Source of the DNA: Hahella sp. HNIBRBA332
Lineage (GTDB): Bacteria > Pseudomonadota > Gammaproteobacteria > Pseudomonadales > Oleiphilaceae
NCBI RefSeq assembly: GCF_030719035.1
Contig: NZ_CP132203.1
Coordinates: 5,040,501-5,104,500 of the forward strand
Reading direction: 5' to 3'
Length of the DNA: 64,000 bases
The notes under the pieces were generated by a model. That model saw nothing but the letters and a program-made list of their open reading frames with translations. It made no database searches and was not told the origin of the DNA. Each line of letters begins with the position of its first letter. The stretch's first letter is position 1. This document shows positions 42,464-50,362 of the stretch, piece by piece. Position numbers and translations under genes: made by a program.

Positions 42464-43573
42464 ATGAAGCCAATTACCTGCCCACAGTTTGTTGAGTTGG
42501 AAAAAGACCTGATTGACGAGTTTGTCGCCTGCTTTCAGGAAAATGTCGAAGAGATAGAACATACGATTCAGACCCTGGAGCATCAGGTAAATCCTGATTT
42601 GATCAACGAGCTGTTCCGCAGCATGCACTCCCTTAAAGGCAACTGCAGAATGGTTTTTCTGGACGCCATGGTGGACGTTATCCATGAATTAGAGGAAATC
42701 GTTTCCGACATGCGTAAAGGAGAACTTCCCTACCAGCCGATGTTCGGGGTTTTCTTTATGAGCATCATCGGCTATGTCGAAACCCTGGTCGGACAGTTGG
42801 CGAGTGACCACACCGCAGACGGAGACCTGCAGGAATCCCTGCTTAAAGTCATCGCCAAAGTGCGTAACGCCTCCCCCGGAAATGTTATAGCCGTCATCAA
42901 CGAAGGCCTGGATGAGTTACTGTCCGGCCCTAAAGACACAGGAGAAGCGCCGCGGCCCGAAGCAGCAATGCCAAGCTACTTCGCCCCCGGAAAAGACTCT
43001 GACCAACAGTTATTTCGCTTTCTGGCGCGCCAGCTGGACCAACTCAGTATCTACAGAAAGGATCGCACGCAAAAGGAGCTGGAGCTATGTACGGCCATCA
43101 ACGGAGAGTTAGGCGGCCCGATTAACGAAGAGCAACTCAGCGCCGCAGTGCTGCTGCACGATTTAGGCATGGCTTTTGTGCCAGTCGGATTGGCTCACAA
43201 ACATGAGGAGCAGCTGTCACGTGAAGAGCAGAAAATCATGGCCGCCCACGTCGCTACCAGTTCGCAAATCCTGCATCGCTTTGGTGGCTGGGAAGACGCA
43301 GCGCAGATCGTCCTTCATCATCATGAACATTATGACGGTAGCGGATACCCTTTCGGCGTGAGCGGCAAGGACATCCCCATGGGCTCCAGAGTACTGGCAA
43401 TATGTGACGCATTCTTCGAGATAACCAGCGAACGTGAAGATCGCTCGTACAAAAAATCGCTGTTTGAGGCAGTGCGCTACGTTAACAGCTATAACGGCTC
43501 ACTGTTCGATCCTGATTGTGTTGAAGCATTCAACATGGCGGTGAGAAAGCTCTATATCGCCAAGGAAAGTTGA
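42464..43573 (+). CDS. Hpt and HD-GYP-type two-domain signalling protein
   Basis: A 369-residue cytoplasmic protein. Residues 1-115 resemble a histidine phosphotransfer (Hpt) domain with the acceptor His in RSMHSLKGNCRM (His55). After a linker, residues about 185-360 form an HD-GYP domain: LLHDLGMAF (His232/Asp233), a following AAH, 'HHHEHYDGSGYP' and ICDAF are intact. The canonical HDIGK Lys is Met here (HDLGM). HD-GYP domains hydrolyse c-di-GMP; this one may be active or a sensor. Fusion of Hpt with HD-GYP is unusual. No kinase is beside it. A terminator follows at 43602. Confidence 0.78.
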   Translation: MKPITCPQFVELEKDLIDEFVACFQENVEEIEHTIQTLEHQVNPDLINELFRSMHSLKGNCRMVFLDAMVDVIHELEEIVSDMRKGELPYQPMFGVFFMSIIGYVETLVGQLASDHTADGDLQESLLKVIAKVRNASPGNVIAVINEGLDELLSGPKDTGEAPRPEAAMPSYFAPGKDSDQQLFRFLARQLDQLSIYRKDRTQKELELCTAINGELGGPINEEQLSAAVLLHDLGMAFVPVGLAHKHEEQLSREEQKIMAAHVATSSQILHRFGGWEDAAQIVLHHHEHYDGSGYPFGVSGKDIPMGSRVLAICDAFFEITSEREDRSYKKSLFEAVRYVNSYNGSLFDPDCVEAFNMAVRKLYIAKES

Positions 43574-43601
43574 GATCATCACGCGCTGACAGCGCATAAA
43601 A

Positions 43602-43636
43602 AAACCGCGTAGGGCGTCGCCTATGCGGTTTCTCTT
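43602..43636 (+). terminator. Terminator of the Hpt/HD-GYP gene
   Basis: AAACCGCGTAGG (43602-43613) pairs with CCTATGCGGTTT (43620-43631) with one G-U pair, a strong 12-bp stem with a 6-base loop. The plus-strand tail is TCTCTTT. On the minus strand the stem is followed by Ts from 43604-43598, so it may serve the convergent gene as well. Confidence 0.75.
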
Positions 43637-43684
43637 TGAGAGCGGGAGATCAAATCATCCCCCCGCTTCACTACCTATGACTTT

Positions 43685-44473
43685 TTAAGCAGCCTGCTTG
43701 CGACGACGCAAACCAACCGCAGCCAGACCAAGGCCCATCATAGCCAGAACGCCAGGCTCAGGCACAGAGAAAGGAACCTTGCCTTCGATAGTATCGTTAC
43801 CGCAGGTCATACCCCAATGGAAAGCAATCTCATCACCTTTCACCAGATCAGTACCAGCAATATCAAAGGTGAAAGAAACTTTACCGTTTACAGTGTCGAC
43901 CAACCAAGAGCCGGAACCTACGGAAGTGACAGTAGCGCTGCCAGTTTTGACAGCAACTTCCTGACCGTGACGGTAGGTAGCGTATCTACCATTGATAAAA
44001 TCATTGGACAAGTATGCGTTTTCATAGTTGGTCTCACCATTCAACTCATACAGCGCACCTTCACCGCCAGTAGAACTCCAACGGTCGTCGAGGCTGAAAC
44101 CATAGGTCCACTTTGTACCAGTACGATGTCTGTCTTCTTTGTACCCTGTATCCGCATCACCATATGGGTTCCAAGAGGAAGACAGGAACAGGTCGCCAAA
44201 CGCAATGCCTTTCTTCTGGCTCAGTGTGGTGCTTGTTACGTTGTTGTTGAAAATACCAACGTTATTAACAAAGTTGGTGTATACGTCGACAGTCAACATA
44301 GTGCCAGCCACGCTTACGTCAATTCCCTTGACATCGAATTTTGAGACGTCACCGATAACGTCGCCATATCCATGATCCTTACTACCTACATACTCATCGT
44401 TAATTTGATATGCGTAAGCGGAGACAGAGGAACCCAAAGCTACTACTGCAGCCAGTACTTTGAAAGTTTTCAT
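43685..44473 (-). CDS. PEP-CTERM sorting-signal exported protein
   Basis: A 262-residue secreted protein with signal peptide MKTFKVLAAVVALGSSVSAYA|YQ. The C-terminus is a PEP-CTERM domain: VPEPGVLAMMGLGLAAVGL followed by RRRK. Such proteins are cut by an exosortase and linked to the cell surface or EPS. The middle is a Gly/Asn/Tyr-rich beta-rich region resembling the calcium-dependent adhesin-type PEP-CTERM proteins. A TTG start at 44479 is possible; the ATG at 44473 gives the better signal peptide. No exosortase gene lies in the window. Confidence 0.88.
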   Translation of the reverse strand: MKTFKVLAAVVALGSSVSAYAYQINDEYVGSKDHGYGDVIGDVSKFDVKGIDVSVAGTMLTVDVYTNFVNNVGIFNNNVTSTTLSQKKGIAFGDLFLSSSWNPYGDADTGYKEDRHRTGTKWTYGFSLDDRWSSTGGEGALYELNGETNYENAYLSNDFINGRYATYRHGQEVAVKTGSATVTSVGSGSWLVDTVNGKVSFTFDIAGTDLVKGDEIAFHWGMTCGNDTIEGKVPFSVPEPGVLAMMGLGLAAVGLRRRKQAA

Positions 44474-44870
44474 AGACAACTACTACTCGATAATTGGTTT
44501 ATTGATTTGTAAGCCAAAAGGCCCGTACAAAATTAGTGACGGTATACAAGCATTTTTGAGGCCAACTTTTATACTCCATTGTTATCTATAGTATAAATAT
44601 AAAAATAGAGCAGCGGACGCTTAGCTTTTAAGTTAATGGTGTAAATTTAACCGACATTCTAACCGGCCAAATGCCAGCTTCGTCAGCGCAATATGACGAT
44701 AACCTCTCAGAAAGCGACCACAAGAAGCAGGCGCATTGCCTATTTTGATCTATTTTTAAATAAGGAGAGATTACGCGCCCAGCATAGGCGTTAGCAGTAT
44801 AAGAGCTACCGCAGACAAGCAGCGGCTCAGAGTGGAAGCAATTTACAGTGCCAAGCAACGAGCGAAAGCT
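44474..44870. other. Intergenic region, A/T-rich
   Basis: A 397-bp gap between the divergent PEP-CTERM gene and the next gene. The part at 44560-44650 is A/T-rich and should hold the promoters. I see no RNA, repeat or gene in it. Confidence 0.4.
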
Positions 44871-45539
44871 ATGTCAGATTTCGATGCGCTGTTAGCAATA
44901 TCAGGTACGGCCCTCGTCGTCGCCGGGCTTATTTTGTTTATTGCGGAAAAGATAATACACCACAACCATCAGGGCCGACTTCCGCCAGATATTTTATACC
45001 CTGCCCTTATGCTGACCGTTGCTGGCGCTGGCGTGGCGCTGGTTCCAATGTTACATCCCGAACTAACGGAACTTGAACATTTACCGCCTCCCGGGGCGGG
45101 ATTGGTTTATGACACAGGCATTGTTGTGCGTGGCGGCCCGACGCTATTCACCGACTCGCTTATTCGAGTTACAGAGCATAGTCCTTCCAAGAAAAAAGAC
45201 GCTCAAGCTGACACACTCGACCTACTGTCTTACAGCGTGAATGGAATCCCCCAACAGCTCAATGGATCAATGGATATTCGCCCGACCGAAAACGATACGT
45301 ATGAGTGGATTGCCGATATTGAGTCTTACACCGACTTTGGCTTGCCGGTTATTTATTACTACACGGGCCTGCTCTACCAGGAAAACGACGCTTGGCGTCT
45401 CCTTATCACATCAAGCAATGATCAGGCATGGGAAAAAGGCTTCTCGGTTCCTGCACACGTTGAGATGCGTAGTAATTATCTGAGTATGAGTTATGACTAC
45501 AATGGCGTGAGCGTACTGGCTGAATGGAGTTCGGAATAG
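44871..45539 (+). CDS. Hypothetical membrane-anchored protein
   Basis: A 222-residue protein from the ATG at 44871, or 235 from a GTG at 44832; neither has a strong ribosome site. Two hydrophobic segments lie at about residues 6-27 and 44-60, then a soluble part of about 160 residues with Asp/Glu/Thr-rich strands, probably outside the cytoplasm. I do not recognise a family. It is flanked by the PEP-CTERM gene (divergent) and a DUF427 gene (convergent). Confidence 0.6.
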   Translation: MSDFDALLAISGTALVVAGLILFIAEKIIHHNHQGRLPPDILYPALMLTVAGAGVALVPMLHPELTELEHLPPPGAGLVYDTGIVVRGGPTLFTDSLIRVTEHSPSKKKDAQADTLDLLSYSVNGIPQQLNGSMDIRPTENDTYEWIADIESYTDFGLPVIYYYTGLLYQENDAWRLLITSSNDQAWEKGFSVPAHVEMRSNYLSMSYDYNGVSVLAEWSSE

Positions 45540-45561
45540 CGCTCACGCCATATTAATCTGG

Positions 45562-45846
45562 CTAGCCTTCTTCTATCGTCACTCCTCTCCAGAAAGCAAC
45601 ATAGTCCTGGATATTGCGGGCTGTTTCTGAAGCCGTAGGATAATACCAAGCCGCATCTCGATTGGTGGATCCCTCTACTTCAATATCGTAATAGCAGGCT
45701 GTGCCTTTCCACCCACAGACAGTACGGGTATCACTTGGTTTGAAGTATTCCGAGCGGATAGCGGAAGGGGGGAAATAATGGTTTCCTTCCAATATGATCG
45801 TGTTCTGACTTTCGGCAATGACTGCGCCATTCCATATAGCTTTCAT
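45562..45846 (-). CDS. DUF427 domain protein
   Basis: A 94-residue protein that is almost all one domain. 'AIWNGAVIAESQNTIILEGNHYFPPSAI' is followed by CGWKGTACYYDI and AAWYYP, the conserved pattern of DUF427 (nucleotidyltransferase-like beta-barrel, function unknown). It is soluble, with no signal. It lies 118 bp downstream of the M50-like gene on the same strand and may share its transcript. Confidence 0.85.
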   Translation of the reverse strand: MKAIWNGAVIAESQNTIILEGNHYFPPSAIRSEYFKPSDTRTVCGWKGTACYYDIEVEGSTNRDAAWYYPTASETARNIQDYVAFWRGVTIEEG

Positions 45847-45964
45847 AGTCTGTCTCCTGATTATCTATCTATTGTTGTTATTTTTTTCGCATCCCGCGTT
45901 TCAATACCGACAGAATTGCATGCGCGAGCTCAGTATAGATATACGGCCTTGCTGGGAAAAGGTA

Positions 45965-46630
45965 TCAATTTTCTTGTGACGAAGGCGGGCTTCGATGCCC
46001 GAATTTAAATGCGACGTATATGACAGCCAGACTCAACAGAAACCAGCCTATGCCCCAGATCATACCTGAGCCGCCATAAGCCTCCCCAAGCATAACTGCG
46101 TCGGACCGCAGGTGAGAGCGTTCAATTGTGTCGCTGTAAATATCCAATGGCGCGTATAGCATACTGGTGACGCCAATAACCCGCAGCACCGCGTCATTAA
46201 ATGACACCGGCAACCAGATCGCGCTGGCTATCATGGCGCCCCCGGTAGCGAGTGCAAACCCCAATGCAAAGACATCTCTAATCCACCATGCGGCTATCGC
46301 CAATAAAGACAGGCCAAGAATTAGCATAAGCGCACGATCAAGACGACTCAGTAGAGCCGTCAGATAAATCAATACGCCCCAGATCAACGACCCAAGATAG
46401 CCGGCGGACAACGTCAAAAAACGATTACCTCCGCGGGATAGCACATGTCCGCCTTGATCAACGGAGATGACCATTTCCACCACTTCACCTCCCGTCGCCA
46501 CTGTCATAATGGCGTGTGAAGCTTCATGAAAGAAAACCACCAGTAATTTAAGAGGAATCAGCACCGGGTAGGGCCAAAGCACCACAACCAAAAGGATAAC
46601 GCCAATAAGAGGAAGGTATGCTTTGGCCAA
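45965..46630 (-). CDS. M50B-like membrane protein (zinc-metallopeptidase-like)
   Basis: A 221-residue integral membrane protein with about six hydrophobic segments. A first membrane helix is followed by VVFFHEASHAIMT (about residues 33-45), an HExxH-like HEASH motif on a helix as in M50 site-2 proteases. The second zinc-ligand motif (usually Asn-Pro-Asp-Gly) is not evident, so activity is uncertain. M50B-like proteins are a known family of unknown role. It lies 104 bp after the YopT-like gene on the same strand. Confidence 0.7.
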   Translation of the reverse strand: MAKAYLPLIGVILLVVVLWPYPVLIPLKLLVVFFHEASHAIMTVATGGEVVEMVISVDQGGHVLSRGGNRFLTLSAGYLGSLIWGVLIYLTALLSRLDRALMLILGLSLLAIAAWWIRDVFALGFALATGGAMIASAIWLPVSFNDAVLRVIGVTSMLYAPLDIYSDTIERSHLRSDAVMLGEAYGGSGMIWGIGWFLLSLAVIYVAFKFGHRSPPSSQEN

Positions 46631-46734
46631 AATAGACTCCTTTATCGCTTTCAGGCTGGAATACTGGATACGTGGCTATGGACGCCTTTCAGGCTACCCG
46701 CCCATTATATTCGGCCGCTATCTTACCTGAAAAA

Positions 46735-47517
46735 TTAAGCTACCGTGTCATACTCCATGATTTCATAGGAGTCGCTCAGACCTATCGCTGGCGTTCCATA
46801 TCCCGCCAGATGCCAGAAGCGGGGAAACCATCCTTGGAAAGCATTTGTCGTAGGGAACCAAAACTCACCAAAGTTGGGATCAAAAAAAGTTACATCCGTC
46901 TCACTCCATGCTGCGACAGCATGAGCAAAATTGGGCCCGGCGATACCAATCATTTTGTATGACTTGGCGCTGGAAGTAATCGCCCGACCAATTTCCGCCG
47001 AGAAGTCTCTACGACGCCCTCCACGAGCGCCAGTCGCCCCTCGCGACATGCCCTTGAACCAGGATGGACCACTGGAAATATGCTTGCGTCTGGTCACGCC
47101 TTTAGATTGCAGCCAGCGTTCCGTCGCATAGGTTTGATCTTCTCTGCCGCTGCCCGGTTGTCCCACAACCGCCCCGGAGTTCATCGTGCTCCCGATAATA
47201 AACATCTGCATAATCTGACGGACTTTATTAGGATCAATCTCCCCGCCAGCGCGACTGATCCAGCCCGCCAACGAAGTCGCTTCACCTGAACGAGCATATT
47301 TTTCCGCATTGGCATGAACTTCCAGCCACTTCGCCGCCAGCATCTCGCATATTCCGCCACTGGTGTCCGGATTGGTAAGAATCAAGCTTCTTACCGGGTT
47401 CTTCACCTGAGAAAAGCGCCAAGTGCAATGACCGCCCGCAGCTGTTGCGGAATTCTGCACTCCCGCCACACGCAAAGACAAAATATTGTGGGCTAACCAA
47501 TCAAACATAACGGGCAT
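46735..47517 (-). CDS. YopT-type (C58) cysteine protease-like protein
   Basis: A 260-residue protein from the ATG at 47517, chosen because AGGAG lies 8 bases before it (a TTG at 47538 is less likely). The catalytic set of the YopT/AvrPphB family is present: Cys57 in SGGICEMLAAKWL, His199 in NFAHAVAAW, and Asp213 in VTFFDPNFGEFWF. In known members this protease cleaves host proteins near lipidated cysteines after type III secretion, or acts as a toxin domain. It has no signal peptide or obvious T3S N-terminus. Upstream IR sequences lie at 47555-47663. It is followed by the M50-like gene. Confidence 0.78.
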   Translation of the reverse strand: MPVMFDWLAHNILSLRVAGVQNSATAAGGHCTWRFSQVKNPVRSLILTNPDTSGGICEMLAAKWLEVHANAEKYARSGEATSLAGWISRAGGEIDPNKVRQIMQMFIIGSTMNSGAVVGQPGSGREDQTYATERWLQSKGVTRRKHISSGPSWFKGMSRGATGARGGRRRDFSAEIGRAITSSAKSYKMIGIAGPNFAHAVAAWSETDVTFFDPNFGEFWFPTTNAFQGWFPRFWHLAGYGTPAIGLSDSYEIMEYDTVA

Positions 47518-47554
47518 TTTACGTACTCCTAAATACAACTAATCTCGTAAATAA

Positions 47555-47663
47555 CGCGCTTTCCCCAGGTATAAGGGTGCGAAACTGAAGGCTAAACACA
47601 GCAGTAGCGGCGGATGTAGATACTAATTCAGACAGACCACTTGCTTGTATCTGGGAAAGCGCG
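47555..47663. repeat. Near-perfect 20-bp inverted repeats enclosing 68 bp
   Basis: The left arm is 47555-47575 and the right arm, reverse-complementary, is 47644-47663, with about 18 matched positions out of 20. The enclosed DNA (47576-47643) has no reading frame. No target duplication is obvious. It could be a degenerate MITE, a palindromic regulator site pair or a long RNA hairpin. It lies between divergent genes, the C58 protease and the glutamine synthetase homologue. Confidence 0.55.
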
Positions 47664-47691
47664 CACAAAACAGTTTTACATTCCTAGACTT

Positions 47692-47736
47692 TAGTCCAAC
47701 TTTTCTAAGTAGGTCATACCGAGCATGGTTGGACTA
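47692..47736. repeat. 9-bp inverted repeat before the glutamine synthetase homologue
   Basis: TAGTCCAAC (47692-47700) and GTTGGACTA (47728-47736) are exact reverse complements separated by 27 bp. It lies about 85-130 bp before the start of the next gene. It may be an operator. Confidence 0.45.
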
Positions 47737-47818
47737 GCAATATCCAATCAAGTTCCCACGGAGCTGTTATATTTAGTTATACGTCCTTTCTTCATCCGCT
47801 TAACACACAGGTGATGTT

Positions 47819-49186
47819 ATGGATCCAAGGGAAGTAAAATCCGCAGCAGACGCACGTACGCTTATCGAAGACTCCATGTTCAAGCACATAAAGGTTGGCG
47901 TATTTGACATTGATGGCGTCATGCGCGGCAAATACATGTCGCGAGCCAAATTCCTATCCGCGCTGGACAAGGGATTCGGTTTCTGCGATGTCGTTCTGGG
48001 CTGGGACGTGAAAGATCAGCTCTATGACAATGTTTCATACACCGGTTGGCATACGGGATACCCTGATGCGCAAGTGCGTATTATCCCCTCTAGCTGCCGA
48101 ACTTTGCCCCTTGAAAGCGGCGGAGTGTTCTTTCTGGCTGAATTTGCCGATAAAGCGGAAGCAATCTGTCCGCGTGCTCTACTCAAAAGAGTTGTAGCGA
48201 AAGCCAGAGACATGGGTGTGGAAGTTGATTGCGGTTTTGAATATGAATTTTTTGTTTTTGAAGAAACGCCTCACAGTATCCGGGAGAAATCTTTCCAGGG
48301 CCTCACCCCCATGGCGCCGTCAGAATTCGGTTATTCCGTCATCCGCAACAGCGTGGAGTCAGATACCTATTTGAATCTTTTACAGTTGGCGGATGATATG
48401 GACTTTCCTCTTGAAGGCCTCCATGAGGAAACCGGTCCCGGAGTTCTTGAGGCGGCGATTACCCACGATGAAGCAATTAACGCAGCCGATAAAGCCGCAC
48501 TGTTTAAAACGTTCACAAAAGTTGCGCTGCAAAAGCAAGGCAAGATGGCCACCTTCATGGCCAAGTGGTCGAAAGATTATCCCGGACAGAGCGGCCACAT
48601 ACATTTATCGTTAAAAGACAACAAAGGGCTAAACCTTTTTTATGATGGAGAAAAAGAAGCCAAAATGAGCGCCACAATGCGCCATTTCATCGCAGGCCAA
48701 CAAAAGCTTATGCCAGAACTCATGGCGATGATTGCTCCCACGATTAATTCTTATCGACGACTCATTCCCGGGTTCTGGGCTCCTACAGAAGCCAGCGTTG
48801 GCATCGATAACAGAACCTGCGCTATCCGAGTTATTCCCGGAGACATACAATCTCAACGATTGGAGTATCGAATTGGCGCCGCCGACGCCAACCCCTATGT
48901 CATCCTCGCGGCGGTCATCGCATCGGGACTGTGGGGAATGGAAAACAAACTCGAACCGGAATGCATGGTGGACGGCAACGCCTATGATCAGACATTTCCT
49001 GAGCATTTGCAGCTTCCGTCGACTTTATGGGACGCGGCGCAACGCCTGAAAAACTGCCAGATGGCCAGAGACTTTTTTGGTTCCCCTTTTGTCGAGCACT
49101 TTGCAGCGACTCGCGAGTGGGAGGAGCGGGAATACAGGAAATATATTTCAATGTGGGAGCTGGAGCGCTACTTCGAGATAATCTGA
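47819..49186 (+). CDS. Glutamine synthetase-family ligase (GlnA-like/PuuA-like)
   Basis: A 455-residue ATP-dependent ligase. Visible GS signatures are FEYEFFVFEE (metal-binding Glu residues), GPGVLEAAI, GQSGHIHLSL (catalytic His), 'NSYRRLIPGFWAPTEAS' with the ATP-binding pattern, and RLEYRIGAADANPYV (Arg and Glu in the active site). It is shorter than GlnA (about 469) and of the type used for gamma-glutamylation of amines, such as PuuA. Its substrate is unknown. AGGTGA precedes the ATG. It is close to a catalytically stripped aldehyde dehydrogenase (50363), an arrangement reminiscent of the puu pathway, but the pathway cannot be claimed. Confidence 0.85.
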   Translation: MDPREVKSAADARTLIEDSMFKHIKVGVFDIDGVMRGKYMSRAKFLSALDKGFGFCDVVLGWDVKDQLYDNVSYTGWHTGYPDAQVRIIPSSCRTLPLESGGVFFLAEFADKAEAICPRALLKRVVAKARDMGVEVDCGFEYEFFVFEETPHSIREKSFQGLTPMAPSEFGYSVIRNSVESDTYLNLLQLADDMDFPLEGLHEETGPGVLEAAITHDEAINAADKAALFKTFTKVALQKQGKMATFMAKWSKDYPGQSGHIHLSLKDNKGLNLFYDGEKEAKMSATMRHFIAGQQKLMPELMAMIAPTINSYRRLIPGFWAPTEASVGIDNRTCAIRVIPGDIQSQRLEYRIGAADANPYVILAAVIASGLWGMENKLEPECMVDGNAYDQTFPEHLQLPSTLWDAAQRLKNCQMARDFFGSPFVEHFAATREWEEREYRKYISMWELERYFEII

Positions 49187-49278
49187 GTATGAGCGTCAGC
49201 TAGAAGAGGAAAAGCGATACCTGGACCGGAGAAAAAACTCCCGCCGATCCAGGATCATCAAAGCTAGCTGCGATTATA

Positions 49279-49971
49279 TTATTTAGCGCGCTTTCTAGCT
49301 ACGAGACCAATCAGGCCCAGACCCAACAGTGCGAAAGTAGTGGGTTCAGGTACAGAGTGAACAGAGATTTTCCACTCTTCAGTTTCACCTTGGTAATAAT
49401 GACCGGTTGGAGTCATACGATCTTCATAGCTACCAGTGTATTCAGTTTTCCACTGATCATTCCAAGTACCGCCGTACATGTTGGTGATTGAGTGGCTGCA
49501 AGTCACGATAGAGCGCAACCAGAAATCGCCCACGTCAGCGTTGGTCAGCGTGTATTCGCTTGAGAAGAAAGAAAAGTCTGGGTTAGTAGGCGCCTGCCAC
49601 ATTCCCAACACTGGCTCAAAGTCAGTCAGTTTGTGTTCGCCGTATGCAATTTCGTCGCTAGCGTCGAATACGCCATTTTGGTCCCAGTCAATCCAGGCTT
49701 TCATCAGGTCAGCGTAGTGTGTACCCACATTCTTCTTGTGTACGCTGAATTTGAATTGAACGGTTTGACCGACAGTCAGGTCGTTACGACCCCAGCTTGC
49801 GCCGCCGTCAGTAGTCCAGGAAACGCCGTAGGAGTCGCCATTAGGCGCGTCCGCCAGTTCTTGCCACGCAGTTGTGTCGTGAGTAGTAGTGCCGTAAGAA
49901 GCTGGAATAGCATATGCGCTGGCCGCGCCCAGCATTAATGGAAGGCTTGCTAGAAATGCGAGTTTCTTCAT
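49279..49971 (-). CDS. PEP-CTERM protein with GEVED-like domain
   Basis: A 230-residue secreted protein with signal peptide MKKLAFLASLPLMLGAASAYA|IP. The C-terminus is VPEPTTFALLGLGLIGLVARKR, a complete PEP-CTERM signal (PEP, membrane helix, basic cluster). A 'WIDWDQNGVFDASDEI' loop looks like the acidic calcium-binding GEVED domain. The gene is convergent with the glutamine synthetase homologue. It is the second PEP-CTERM protein of the window and is otherwise unrelated in sequence to 43685-44473. Confidence 0.88.
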   Translation of the reverse strand: MKKLAFLASLPLMLGAASAYAIPASYGTTTHDTTAWQELADAPNGDSYGVSWTTDGGASWGRNDLTVGQTVQFKFSVHKKNVGTHYADLMKAWIDWDQNGVFDASDEIAYGEHKLTDFEPVLGMWQAPTNPDFSFFSSEYTLTNADVGDFWLRSIVTCSHSITNMYGGTWNDQWKTEYTGSYEDRMTPTGHYYQGETEEWKISVHSVPEPTTFALLGLGLIGLVARKRAK

Positions 49972-50362
49972 GATGTCCTCTGAAAAATGTCGGTTAAATT
50001 GATTTAGCGTAAATGCTAGTTTTTATAGTGAAGAGTCGTGCCCTTATTGCTCCCGTTACATAGCAACCAGCATGCCAACATTTAGACCTTTGATTTATAA
50101 GGACAATGCTTTTTTGTCTTATTAGATATGTAAAAATAATGGACTATTCAACGAAATTAGTGCATGCCGCACCAATAATCTAACGCAAACCAAAACCGGG
50201 AGATCACTCCCCTTCCTTCTACCCACACAGAGACGTCCCAAATGCAATAGGAAACGTTCCACAAGATTTGTAAAACCACGCGACAACCCCCAGGAATTTG
50301 CAATAATTAAAGCTGAGCAGAGGGAATTTTATTGCGACGACAAGTATAGGGAAGCAGCTATC
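49972..50362. other. Intergenic region upstream of the aldehyde dehydrogenase-like gene
   Basis: A 391-bp gap with the 5' regions of two divergent genes. An imperfect A/T-rich stem, ATAAGGACAA (50097-50106) with TTGTCTTAT (50113-50121), is the only visible structure. No small gene or promoter can be supported. Confidence 0.4.

Noticed and set aside
47555..47663. Insertion sequence
   Set aside because: The inverted-repeat element is only 109 bp, has no transposase frame and no evident target duplication; called only a repeat.
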